Shown: positions 52,101 through 63,110, counted from the first letter of the stretch. The stretch is 64,000 bases of DNA from Luzula sylvatica (GCA_946800325.1 OX326957.1:21267007-21331006); one strand, 5' to 3'. Made by a program: numbers and translations. The notes: generated from the letters alone by a model not told the origin.

Positions 52101-52739
52101 AAGATTTTTCCCCCCTACCTCCCCTTTGGAGATTTTTACCCCCTACCCCCCCTTTGGAGATTTTTACCCCTACCCCCCCTTTGGAGATTTTTACCCCTAC
52201 CCCCCCCCCCCCCTTGGGAGATTTTTACCCCCTACCCCCCCCCCCCCCCTTTAGAGATTTTTACCCCTACCCCCCCCCCCCCCCCCCATTGGATATTTTT
52301 ACCCCCTACCCCCCCCCCCCCCTTTGGAGATTTTTACCCCTACCCCCCCCCCCCCCCCCCCCCCCCCCGCTTTGGAGATTTTTACCCCCTACCCCCCCTT
52401 TGGAGATTTTTACCCCCTACCCCCCCTATGGAGATTTTTATCCCATACCCCCCCCCCCCCCCCCCCCCCCCCTTTGGAGATTTTTACCCCCTACCCCCCC
52501 CCCCCCCCCCCCCCTTTGAAGATTTTTACCCCCTACCCCCCCTTTGGAGATTTTTACCCCCTACCCCCCCTTTGGAGATTTTTACCCCTACCCCCCCTTT
52601 TGGAGATTTTTACCCCCTACCCCCCCTTTGGAGATTTTTACCCCCTACACCCCCCTTTGGAGATTTTTACCCCCTACCCCCCCTTTTGAGATTTTTACCC
52701 CTACCCCCCCTTTGGAGATTTTAACCCCTACCCCCCCTT

Positions 52740-53365
52740 TGGAGATCTTTACCCCTACCCCCCCTTGGGAGATTTTTACCCCCTACCACCCCTTGGGAGA
52801 TTTTTACTCCCTACCCCCCCTTCCGAGATATTTACCCCCTACCCCCCTTTGGATATTTTTACCCCTACCCCCCTTTGGATATTTTTACACCCTACCCCCC
52901 CTTTGGAGATTTTTCCCCCCTACCCCCCCTTTGAAGATTTTTCCCCCCTACCCCCCCTTTGGAGATTTTTACCCCCTACCCCCCCTTTGGAGATATTTAC
53001 ACCCTACCCACACCCTTGGGAGATTTTTACCCCCTACCCCCACCCTTTGGATATTTTTACCCCCTACCCCCCCTTTGGATACTTTTACCCCCTACCCCCC
53101 CTCCCCCCTTCGGAGATTTTTACTCCCTACCCCCCCTTCCGAGATTTTTACCCCATACCCCCCCTTTGGAGATTTTTATACCCTACCCCCCCTTTGGAGA
53201 TTTTTACCCCCTACCCCCCCTTTGGAGATTTTTACCCCCTACCCCCCCCTTGGGATATTTTTACCCCCTATCCCCCCTTTAGAGATTTTTACCCCCTACC
53301 CCCCTTTGGATATTTTTACCCCCTACCCCCCCTTTGGAGATTTTTACCCCCTACCCCCCCTTTGA
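52740..53365 (+). repeat. Minisatellite 2 super-repeat, copy 2
   Basis: Same variant series as at 50.22 kb, landmark TACCCACACC at 53005. Small differences: TTGGGAGATTTTTACTCC in place of TTCGGAGA near 52795, and TTCCGAGATATTT near 52822. Confidence 0.78.
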
Positions 53366-54349
53366 AGATTTTTACCCCTACCCCCCCTTTGGAGATTTTT
53401 ACCCCTACCCCCCCTTTGGAGATTTTTACCCCTACCCCCCCTTTGGAGATTTTTACCCCCTACCCCCCCTTTGGAGATTTTTACCCCCAACCCCCCCTTT
53501 GGATATTTTTACCCCCTCCCCCCCCCCCCTTTGGAGATTTTTACCCCCTACCCCCCCCCCCCCCCCCCCCCTTGGGAGATTTTTACCCCCTACCCCCCCT
53601 TTGGAGATTTTTACCCCCTACCCCCCCTATGGAGATTTTTATCCCCTACCCCCCCCCCCCCCCCCCCCCCCCCTTTGGAGATTTTTACCCCCTACCCCCC
53701 CCTTTGAAGATTTTTACCCCCTACCCCCCCTTTGGAGATTTTTACCCCCTACCCCCCCTTTGGAGATTTTTACCCCTACCCCCCCTTTGGAGATTTTTAC
53801 CCCCTACCCCCCCTTTGGAGATTTTTACCCCCTACCCCCCCTTTGGAGATTTTTACCCCCTACCCCCCCTTTTGAGATTTTTACCCCTACCCCCCATTTG
53901 GAGATTTTTACCCCCTACCCCCCCTTTGGAGATTTTTACCCCCAACCCCCCCTTTGGATATTTTTACCCCCTCCCCCCCCCCCCCCTTTGGAGATTTTAA
54001 CCCCCTACCCCCCCCCCCCCCCCCCCCCCTTGGGAGATTTTTACCCCCTACCCCCCCTTTGGAGATTTTTACCCCCTACCCCCCCTATGGAGATTTTTAT
54101 CCCCTACCCCCCCCCCCCCCCCCCCCTTTGTAGATTTTTACCCCCTACCCCCCCCTTTGAAGATTTTTACCCCCTACCCCCCCTTTGGAGATTTTTACCC
54201 CTACCCCCCCTTTGGAGATTTTTACCCCCTACCCCCCCTTTGGAGATTTTTACCCCCTACCCCCCCTTTGGAGATTTTTACCCCCTACCCCCCCTTTTGA
54301 GATTTTTACCCCTACCCCCCCTTTGGAGATTTTAACCCCTACCCCCCCT

Positions 54350-54960
54350 TTGGAGATCTTTACCCCTACCCCCCCTTGGGAGATTTTTACCCCCTACCAC
54401 CCCTTCGGAGATTTTTACTCCCTACCCCCCCTTTCCGAGATTTTTACCCCCTACCCCCCTTTGGATATTTTTACCCCTACCCCCCTTTGGATATTTTTAC
54501 ACCCTACCCCCCCTTTGGAGATTTTTACCCCCTACCCCCCCCCCCCCCCCCCCCCCCTTTGAAGATTTTTCCCCCCTACCCCCCCTTTGGAGATTTTTAC
54601 CCCCTACCCCCCCTTTGGAGATATTTACACCCTACCCACACCCTTGGGAGATTTTTACCCCCTACCCCCACCCTTTGGATATTTTTACCCCCTACCCCCC
54701 CTTTGGATACTTTTACCCCCTACCCCCCTCCCCCCTTCGGAGATTTTTACTCCCTACCCCCCCTTCCGAGATTTTTACCCCATACCCCCCCTTTGGAGAT
54801 TTTTATACCCTACCCCCCCTTTGGAGATTTTTACCCCCTACCCCCCCTTTGGATATTTTTACCCCCTATCCCCCCTTTAGAGATTTTTACCCCCTACCCC
54901 CCTTTGGATATTTTTACCCCCTACCCCCCCTTTGGAGATTTTTACCCCCTACCCCCCCTT
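54350..54960 (+). repeat. Minisatellite 2 super-repeat, copy 3
   Basis: Same series, landmark at 54633, 1628 bp after copy 2. A long C tract near 54533-54557 enlarges one unit, and the unit after TTTGAAGA near 54962 has two extra T residues (GATTTTTTTACC). Confidence 0.78.
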
Positions 54961-55954
54961 TGAAGATTTTTTTACCCCCTACCCCCCCTTTGGAGATTTT
55001 TACCCCTACCCCCCCTTTGGAGATTTTTACCCCTACCCCCCCTTTGGAGATTTTTACCCCCTACCCCCCCTTTGGAGATTTTTACCCCCAACCCCCCCTT
55101 TGGATATTTTTACCCCCTCCCCCCCCCCCCCCTTTGGAGATTTTTACCCCCTACCCCCCCCCCCCCCCCCCCCCCCCTTGGGAGATTTTTACCCCCTACC
55201 CCCCCTTTGGAGATTTTTACCCCCTACCCCCCCTATGGAGATTTTTATCCCCTACCCCCCCCCCCCCCCCCCCCCCCCCCCTTTGGAGATTTTTACCCCC
55301 TACCCCCCCCTTTGAAGATTTTTACCCCCTACCCCCCCTTTGGAGATTTTTACCCCCTACCCCCCCTTTGGAGATTTTTACCCCTACCCCCCCTTTGGAG
55401 ATTTTTACCCCCTACCCCCCCTTTGGAGATTTTTACCCCCTACCCCCCCTTTGGAGATTTTTACCCCCTACCCCCCCTTTTGAGATTTTTACCCCTACCC
55501 CCCATTTGGAGATTTTTACCCCCTACCCCCCCTTTGGAGATTTTTACCCCCAACCCCCCCTTTGGATATTTTTACCCCCTCCCCCCCCCCCCCCTTTGGA
55601 GATTTTAACCCCCTACCCCCCCACCCCCCCCCCCCCCCCTTTGGAGATTTTTACCCCCTACCCCCCCTTTGGAGATTTTTACCCCCTACCCCCCCTATGG
55701 AGATTTTTATCCCCTACCCCCCCCCCCCCCCCTTTGTAGATTTTTACCCCCTACCCCCCCCTTTGAAGATTTTTACCCCCTACCCCCCCTTTGGAGATTT
55801 TTACCCCTACCCCCCCTTTGGAGATTTTTACCCCCTACCCCCCCTTTGGAGATTTTTACCCCCTACCCCCCCTTTGGAGATTTTTACCCCCTACCCCCCC
55901 TTTTGAGATTTTTACCCCTACCCCCCCTTTGGAGATTTTAACCCCTACCCCCCC

Positions 55955-56600
55955 TTTGGAGATCTTTACCCCTACCCCCCCTTGGGAGATTTTTACCCCC
56001 TACCACCCCTTCGGAGATTTTTACTCCCTACCCTCCCTTTCCGAGATTTTTACCCCCTACCCCCCTTTGGATATTTTTACCCCTACCCCCCTTTGGATAT
56101 TTTTACACCCTACCCCCCCTTTGGAGATTTTTACCCCCTACCCCCCCCCCCCCCCCTTTGAAGATTTTTCCCCCCTACCCCCCCTTTGGAGATTTTTACC
56201 CCCTACCCCCCCTTTGGAGATATTTACACCCTACCCACACCCTTGGGAGATTTTTACCCCCTACCCCCACCCTTTGGATATTTTTACCCCCTACCCCCCC
56301 TTTGGATACTTTTACCCCCTACCCCCCTCCCCCCTTCGGAAATTTTTACTCCCTACCCCCCCTTCCGAGATTTTTACCCCATACCCCCCCTTTGGAGATT
56401 TTTATACCCTACCCCCCCTTTGGAGATTTTTACCCCCTACCCCCCCTTTGGAGATTTTTACCCCCTACCCCCCCCCCCCTTGGGCTATTTTTACCCCCTA
56501 TCCCCCCTTTAGAGATTTTTACCCCCTACCCCCCTTTGGATATTTTTACCCCCTACCCCCCCTTTGGAGATTTTTACCCCCTACCCCCCCTTTGAAGATT
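55955..56600 (+). repeat. Minisatellite 2 super-repeat, copy 4
   Basis: Same series, landmark at 56232, 1599 bp after copy 3. Copy-specific changes include TACCCTCCCTTTCCGAG near 56030, TTCGGAAATTTTT near 56335 and TTGGGCTATTTTT near 56480. The two intervals between copies 2, 3 and 4 are nearly equal, consistent with a tandem 1.6-kb higher-order repeat. Confidence 0.78.
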
Positions 56601-56778
56601 TTTACCCCCTACCCCCCCTTTGGAGATTTTTACCCCCTACCCCCCCTTTGGAGATTTTTACCCCTACCCCCCCTTTGGAGATTTTTACCCCCTACCCCCC
56701 CTTTGGAGATTTTTACCCCCAACCCCCCCCTTTGGATATTTTTACCCCCTCCCCCCCCTTTGGAGATTTTTACCCCCT

Positions 56779-56810
<32 letters not shown>

Positions 56811-56864
56811 TTGGGAGATTTTTACCCCCTACCCCCCCTTTGGATATTTTTACCCCCTACCCCC

Positions 56865-57128
56865 CCTTGGTAGATTTTTACTCCCTACCCCCCTTCCGAG
56901 ATTTTTACCCCCTACCCCCCCTTTGGAGATTTTTACCCCTACCCCCCCCCCCCCCCCTTTGGAGATTTTTACCCCCTACCCCCCCTTTAGAGATTTTTAC
57001 CCCCTACCCCCCCTTTGGAGATTTTTACTCCTACCCCCCCCCCCCCCCCCCCCCTTTGGAGATTTTTACCCCTATCCCCCCTTTGGAGATTTTTACCCCT
57101 ACCCCCCCTTTGGAGATCTTTACCCCCT

Positions 57129-57163
<35 letters not shown>

Positions 57164-57239
57164 TTGGGAGATTTTTACCCCCCCTTTGGAGATTTTTACC
57201 ACCTACCCCCTCCCCCCCCATTGGAGATTTTTACCCCCT

Positions 57240-57275
<36 letters not shown>

Positions 57276-57527
57276 TTTGAAGATTTTTACCCCCTATCCC
57301 CCCTTTGGAGATTTTTACCCCCTACCCCCCCTTTGGAGATTTTTACCCTCTACCCCCCCTTTGGAGATTTTTACCCTACCCCCCCCCCCCCCTTTGGAGA
57401 TTTTTACCCCCTACCCCCCCCCCCCCCCCCTTTGAAGATTTTTACCCCCTACCCCCCCCCCCCCCCCCCCCCCCCCCCCCTTTGGTGATTTTTACCCCCT
57501 ACCCCCCCTTTGGAGATTTTTACCCCT

Positions 57528-57558
<31 letters not shown>

Positions 57559-57900
57559 TTTGGAGATTTTTACCCCCTACCCCCGCCTTTTGAGATTTTT
57601 ACCCCCTACCCCCCCTTTGGAGATTTTTACCCCTACCCCCCCTTTGGAGATTTTTACCCCTTACCCCCCCTTTGGAGATTTTTACCCCCTACCCCCCCCT
57701 TTGGAGATTTTTACCCCCTACCCCAGCTTTGGAGATTTTTACCCCCTACCCCCCCTTTGGATATTTTACCCCCTACCCCCCCTTGGGAGATTTTTACCCC
57801 CTACCCGCCCCTTTAGAGATTTTTACCCCCTACCCCCCTTTGGATATTTTTACCCCCTACCCCCCCCCCCCCTTTGGAGATTTTTACCCCCTACCCCCCC
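56865..57900 (+). repeat. Minisatellite 2 long-range block, copy 2
   Basis: Second copy of the series at 51.04 kb, offset 5826 bp at the TTGGTAGA unit and 5797 bp at the CCCCAGC unit. The small offset drift comes mostly from C-tract length change. It contains the longest C tracts in the window, 34 bases at 57130-57163 and 35 at 57241-57275. Confidence 0.7.
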
Positions 57901-58132
57901 TTTGAATATTTTTTCCCCCTACCCCCCCTTTGGAGATTTTTACCCCCTACCCCCCCCCCCCCCCCCCTTTGGAGATTTTTACCCCTACCCCCCCCCCCCC
58001 CCCCCCCCCTTTTGGAGATTTTTACCCCTACCCCCCTTTGGAGATTTTGACCCCCTACCACCCCTTTGGATATTTTTACCCCCTACCCCCCCCCCCCTTT
58101 GGAGATTTTTACCCCCTACCCCCTACCCCCCC

Positions 58133-58168
58133 CCCCCCCTTTGGAGGTAAAAATCTCTAAAGGGGGGG
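58133..58168. repeat. Fold-back hairpin at C-to-G polarity switch 4
   Basis: CCTTTGGAG at 58138-58146 pairs with CTCTAAAGG at 58155-58163 with a single G-T mismatch, around an 8-nt loop, GTAAAAAT. The adjoining C and G tracts extend the stem by several more pairs. Polarity of minisatellite 2 reverses here. Confidence 0.82.
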
Positions 58169-58400
58169 TAGGGGGTAAAAATCTCCAAAGGGGGGGGTAG
58201 GGGGTAAAAATCTCCAAAGGGGTGGTAGGGGGTAAAAATCTCCAAAGGGGGGGTAGGGGGTAAAAATATCCAAAGGGGGGTAGGGGGTAAAAATCTCTAA
58301 AGGGGGGGTAGGGGGTAAAAATCTCCAAAGGGGGGGGTAGGGGGTAAAAATCTCCAAAGGGGGGGTAGGGGGTAAAAATCTCCAAAGGGGGGGGGGGGAC
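58147..58400 (-). repeat. Minisatellite 2, G-rich strand on top
   Basis: About nine units of GGGGGTAAAAATCTCCAAAG with GGTAGG joins, including variants CTCTAAAGG, ATATCCAAAGG and AAAGGGGTGGTAGG. It is the reverse of the preceding 8.4 kb but far shorter. The segment ends in a G tract followed by the odd bases ACA at 58399-58401, where minisatellite 1 begins. Confidence 0.9.
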
Positions 58401-59942
58401 AGGGGGGGGGGTTAAAAATCTGCAAGGGGGTGGTTAAAAATATGCAAAGGGGGAGGGTTAAAATAATTCAAGGGGGGGGGGGTTAAAAATCTGCAATGGG
58501 GGGGGGGGGGGGGTGGGTCCAAGGGGGGTTGTTAAAAATCTGCAAGGGGGGGGGTGTTAAAAATCTGCAAGGGGGGTCTAAAATCTGCATGGGGGGATTA
58601 TAAATCTGCAGGGGGGGGGTTAAAAATTTGCAAGGGGGTGGGGGGGGGGGGGGGGGGTGGGGGGTTGAAAATATGCAAGGGAGGGGGGTTAAAATCTGCA
58701 AAGGGGGGGGGGGGGGTTAAAAATCTGCAAGGGGAGTGGGTTAAATATCTACAATGGGGGGGGTTAAAATCTACAAGGGGGGGTTAAAAATCTGCAAGGG
58801 GGTGTTAAAAATCTGCAAGGGGGGAAGGTTAAAAATCTGTGAGGAGGGGGAGTTAAAAATTTGAGAGGGGGCGGGGGGGGGGGGGGGGGGGGTGTTAAAA
58901 ATCTGCAATGGTGTGGGGGGGGCTAAAATTTGCAAGAGGGGGGGGTTTAAAATCTGCAAAGGGGGGGGTTAAAATCTGCAAGAGGGGGGGCGTTAAAAAT
59001 CTGCAAGGGGGTTAAAATCTGCAAGGGCGGGGGGGGGGGGGGGGGGTTTAAAAATCTGCAAGGGGGGAGGGTTAAAATCTGCAAGGGGGGTTAAAATCTG
59101 CAAGGGGGGGGGGGGGTTAAAAATCTGCTAGGGGGGGTCAAAAATCTGCAAGGGGGGGGGGTTAAAATCTGCAGGGGGGGGGGGGGGTTAAAAATCTGCA
59201 AGGGGGGGGGGGGGTCAAAAATCTGCAAGGGGGGGGGGGGTTGAAATCTGCAGGGGGGGGTTAAAAATCTGCAAGGGGAGTGGGTTAAAATCTGCAAGGG
59301 GGCGGGGTTAAAAATCTGCAAGGGGGTTAAAATCTGCAAGGGCGGGGGGGTTAAAAATCTGCAAGGGGGGGGGGGGTTAAAAATATGCAAGGGGGGAGGG
59401 TTATAAATCTGCAAGGGGGGGGGGGTGGGGGGGGTGGGTTAAAAATCTGCAAGGGGGCGGGGTTAAAAATCTGCAAGGGGGTTAAAATCTGCAAGGGCGG
59501 GGGGGGGGGGGGGTTAAAAATCTGCAAGGGGGGGGGGGGGTTAAAAATATGCAAGGGGGGAGGGTTATAAATCTGCAAGGATATGCAAGAGGGGGGGGGG
59601 GGTTAAAAATCTGCAAGGGGAGTGGGTTAAAAATTTGAAAGGGGGAGGGTTAAAAATCTGCAGGGGGGGGTTAAAAATCTGCAAGGGGGGAGGGTTAAAA
59701 ATCTGCGAGGAGGGGGAGTTAAAAATCTGCAAGGGGGTGTTAAAAATCTGCAAGGGGGGAGGGTTAAAAATCTGCGAGGAGGGGGAGTTAAAAATCTGCA
59801 AGGGGGGAGGGTTAAAAATCTGCGAGGAGGCGGAGTTAAAAATCTGCACTGGTGGGGGGGTTAAAATATGCAAGAGGTGCGGGTTTAAAATATGCAAAGA
59901 GGGGGGTTAAAATCTGCAAGGTGGGGGGGTTAAAACTCTGCA
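58401..59942 (-). repeat. Minisatellite 1, G-rich strand on top, third segment
   Basis: Units TTAAAAATCTGCAAGG and relatives. The part at 58410-58950 repeats the order of variants at about 47.81-48.70 kb, lacking about 400 bp in the middle: TTAAAATAATTCAAGG, then TTGTTAAAAATCTGC, ATTATAAATCTGC, TTAAATATCTACAATGG, AAAAATCTGTGAGGAGG. Inside, a segment of about 160 bp is duplicated near 59285-59345 and 59445-59505. At 59690-59840 three copies of GGTTAAAAATCTGCGAGGAG with neighbours lie about 55-65 bp apart. At 59580 the unit CTGCAAGG runs directly into ATATGCAAGAGG, a chimeric join without a G tract. Confidence 0.9.
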
Positions 59943-59952
59943 AGTAAAAGAT
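59936..59952. other. Junction of minisatellite 1 with right satellite
   Basis: TTAAAACTCTGCA runs into AGTAAAAGATACGATAC at about 59943. The satellite begins abruptly in mid-monomer, with no unique sequence or transposon end. Read in satellite orientation this join lies just after CATTTGTATCGTATCTTTTACT, close to the phase of the left junction. Confidence 0.85.
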
Positions 59953-60059
59953 ACGATACAAATGAACTCAAAACACATTATTTGAACTCCACAAAGCGTT
60001 AAAATCTTGTTTTGAATCGAAAAACAAACTTTCTTAGTGTTTGTGAAATTTGGTGAAAA

Positions 60060-61020
60060 GTTATGTAGTAAAAGATACGATACAAATGATCTCAAAACAC
60101 GTTATTTGAACTCCTCAAAGCGTTAAAATCTTGTTTTGAATCGAAAAACAAACTTTCTTAGTGTTTGTGTAATTTGGTGAAAAGTTATGTAGTTAAAGAT
60201 ACGATACAAATGATCTCAAAACACGTTATTTGAACTCCATAAAGCGTTAAAATCTTATTTTGAATCGAAAAACAAACTTTCTTAGTGTTTGTGAAATTTG
60301 GTGAAAAGTTATGTAGTAAAAGATACGATACAAATGATCTCAAAACACGTTATTTGAACTCCACAAAGCGTTAAAATCTTGTTTTGAATCGAAAAATAAA
60401 CTTTCTTAGTGTTTGTGAAATTTGGTGAAAAGTTATGCAGTAAAAGATACAATACAAATGAACTCAAAACACGTTATTTGAACTCCACATAGCGTTAAAA
60501 TCTTGTTTTGTATCGAAAAACAAACATTCTTAGTGTTTGTGAAATTTGGTGAAAAGTTATGTAGTAAAAGATACGATACAAATGATCTCAAACCACGTTA
60601 TTTGAACTCCTCAAAGCGTTAAAATCTTGTTTTGAATCGAAAAACAAACTTTCTTAGTGTTTGTGTAATTTGGTGAAAAGTTATGTAGTTAAAGATACGA
60701 TACAAATGATCTCAAAACACGTTATTTGAACTCCATAAAGCATTAAAATCTTATTTTGAATCGAAAAACAAACTTTCTTAGTGTTTGTGAAATTTGGTGA
60801 AAAGTTATGTAGTAAAAGATACGATACAAATGATCTCAAAACACGTTATTTGAACTCCACAAAGCGTTAAAATCTTGTTTTGAATCGAAAAACAAACTTT
60901 CTTAGTGTTTGTGAAATTTGGTGCAAAGTTATGTAATAAAATATACGATACAAATGATCTCAAAACACGTTATTTGAACTCCTCAAAGCGTTAAAATCTT
61001 GTTTTGAATCGAAAAACAAA
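60060..61020 (-). repeat. 4-monomer (496-bp) higher-order repeat
   Basis: The succession CTCCTCAAAGCG with TGTGTAATTTGG, GTAGTTAAAG, CTCCATAAAGC with AAAATCTTATTTTG, then ordinary monomers, occurs twice at an offset of 496 bp (GTTAAAG at 60191 and 60687). A third, separate GTAGTTAAAG monomer lies 1612 bp further on, at 62299. Confidence 0.7.
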
Positions 61021-61049
61021 CTTTCATAGTGTTTGTGTAATTTGGTGAA

Positions 61050-61680
61050 AAGTTATGTAGTAAACGATACGATACAAATGAACTCAAAACACGTTATTTG
61101 AACTCCACAAAGCGTTAAAATCTTGTTTTCAATCGAAAAACAAACTTTCTTAGTGTTTGTGAAATTTGGTGAAAAGTTATGCAGTAAAAGATACGATACA
61201 AATGAACTCAAAACACGTTATTTGAACTCCACAAAGCGTTAAAATCTTGTTTTCAATCGAAAAACAAACTTTCTTAGTGTTTGTGAAATTTGGTGAAAAG
61301 TTATGTAGTAAACGATACGATACAAATGAACTCAAAACACGTTATTTGAACTCCACAAAGCGTTAAAATCTTGTTTTGAATCGAAAAACAAACTTTCTTA
61401 GTGTTTGTGAAATTTGGTGAAAAGTTATGCAGTAAAAGATACGATACAAATGAACTCAAAACACGTTATTTGAACTCCACAAAGCGTTAAAATCTTGTTT
61501 TCAATCGAAAAACAAACTTTCTTAGTGTTTGTGAAATTTGGTGAAAAGTTATGTAGTAAACGATACGATACAAATGAACTCAAAACACGTTATTTGAACT
61601 CCACAAAGCGTTAAAATCTTGTTTTGAATCGAAAAACAAACTTACTTAGTGTTTGTGAAATTTGGTGAAAAGTTATGTAG
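61050..61680 (-). repeat. Dimeric (248-bp) higher-order repeat
   Basis: Monomers with GTAGTAAACGATACG alternate with monomers having GCAGTAAAAGATACG. The TAAACG mark falls at 61061, 61309 and 61557, exactly 248 bp apart. The preceding core also alternates between TTGTTTTCAATCG and TTGTTTTGAATCG. Confidence 0.75.
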
Positions 61681-63049
61681 TAAAAGATATGATACAAATG
61701 ATCTCAAAACACGTTATTTGAACTCCACAAAGCGTTAAAATCTTGTTTTGAATCGAAAAACAAACTTTCTTAGTGTTTGTGAAATTTGGTGAAAAGTTAT
61801 GTAGTGAAAGATAAGATACAAATGATCTCAAAACACGTTATTTGAACTCCTCAAAGCGTTAAAATCTTGTTTTGAATCGAAAAACAAACTTTCATTGTGT
61901 TTGTGAAATTTGGTGAAAAGTTATGTAGTAAAAGATACGATACAAATGATCTCAAAACACGTTATTTAAACTCCACAAAGCGTTAAAATCTTGTTTTGAA
62001 TCGAAAAACAAACTTTCTTAGTGTTTGTGAAATTTGGTGAAAAGTTATGCAGTAAAAGATACGATACAAATGAACTCAAAACACGTTATTTGAACTCAAC
62101 AAAGCGTTAATATCTTGTTTTGACTCGAAAAACAAACTTTCTTAGTGTTTGTGAAATTTAGTGAAAAGTTATGTAATAAAAGATACGATACAAATGATCT
62201 CAAAACACGTTATTTGAACTCCTCAAAGCGTTAAAATCTTGTTTTGAATCGAAAAACAAACTTTCTTAGTGTTTGTGTAATTTGGTGAAAAGTTATGTAG
62301 TTAAAGATACGATACAAATGATCTCAAAACACGTTATTTGAACTCCACAAAGCGTTAAAATCTTGTTTTGAATCGAAAAACAAACTTTCTTAGTGTTTGT
62401 GAAATTTGGTGAAAAGTTATGTAGTAAAAGATACGATACAAATGATCTCAAAACACGTTATTTGAACTCCTCAAAACGTTAAAATCTTGTTTTGAATCGA
62501 AAAATAAACTTACTTAGTGTTTGTGAAATTTGGTGAAAAGTTATGCAGTAAAAGATACGATACAAATGATCTCAAAACACGTTATTTGAACTCCACAAAG
62601 CGTTAAAATCTTGTTTTGAATCGAAAAACAAACTTCCTTAGTGTTTGTGAAATTTGGTGAAAAGTCATGTAGTAAAAGATACGATACAAATGATCTCAAA
62701 ACACGTTATTTGAACTCCACAAAGCGTTAAAATCTTGTTTTGAATCGAAAAACAAACTTTCTTAGTGTTTGTGAAATTTGGTGAAAAGTTATGTAGTAAA
62801 AGATACAATACAAATGATCTCAAAACACGTTATTTGAACTCCTCAAAGCGTTAAAATCTTGTTTTGAATCGAAAAACAAACTTTCTTAGTGTTTGTGAAA
62901 TTTGGTGAAAAGTTACGTAGTAAAAGATACGATACAAATGATCTCAAAACACGTTATTTGAACTCCTCTAAACGCTAAAATCTTGTTTAGAATCGAAAAA
63001 TAAACTTACTTAGTGTTTGTGAAATTTGGTGAAAAGTTATGTAGTAAAA

Positions 63050-63110
63050 GATACGATACAAATGGTCTTAAAGCACGTTATTTGAACTCCACAAAGATAC
63101 GTAGTAAAAG
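63050..63110 (-). repeat. Truncated 60-bp satellite monomer
   Basis: GATACGATACAAATGGTCTTAAAGCACG at about 63050 is followed only 60 bp later by the same string at 63110. The intervening monomer runs CTCCACAAAG directly into ATACGTAGTAAAAG and lacks about 64 bp, including the TTCGATTC dyad core. This is the clearest break of register in either array. Confidence 0.85.

Larger units (their letters stand above)
49779..58146 (+). repeat. Minisatellite 2, C-rich strand on top
   Basis: Tandem units of about 26-28 bp or more: C tract, TTTGGAGATTTTTA, CCCCCTA, then the next C tract. Core variants include TTTGAAGATTTTT, TTTGGATATTTTT, TTTAGAGATTTTT, TTGGGAGATTTTT, TTCGGAGATTTTTACTCC, TTCCGAGATTTTT and TTTGGATACTTTT. 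C tracts reach 35 bases (57241-57275). The basic unit contains no stop codon in any forward frame, so open frames of up to 411 codons arise (52765-54000), all translating to echoes such as LEIFTPYPPFGDFYPLPP. Several such frames overlap in different phases with equal quality, start inside repeat units and have no upstream or downstream gene signals, so they are rejected as genes. Confidence 0.93.

Noticed and set aside
50023..57280. Open reading frames of 200-411 codons encoding proline/phenylalanine-rich repeats
   Set aside because: The minisatellite 2 unit has no stop codon in the forward frames, so open frames are expected. Overlapping frames give equally good products, C-tract length changes shift frame at random, and there is no start context, codon bias or flanking gene structure.
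49779..58400. Telomere repeats
   Set aside because: GGTAGGGGG joins look telomere-like, but the unit is 26-28 bp with a fixed AT core and is internal between other repeats; no standard telomere hexamer or heptamer array occurs.
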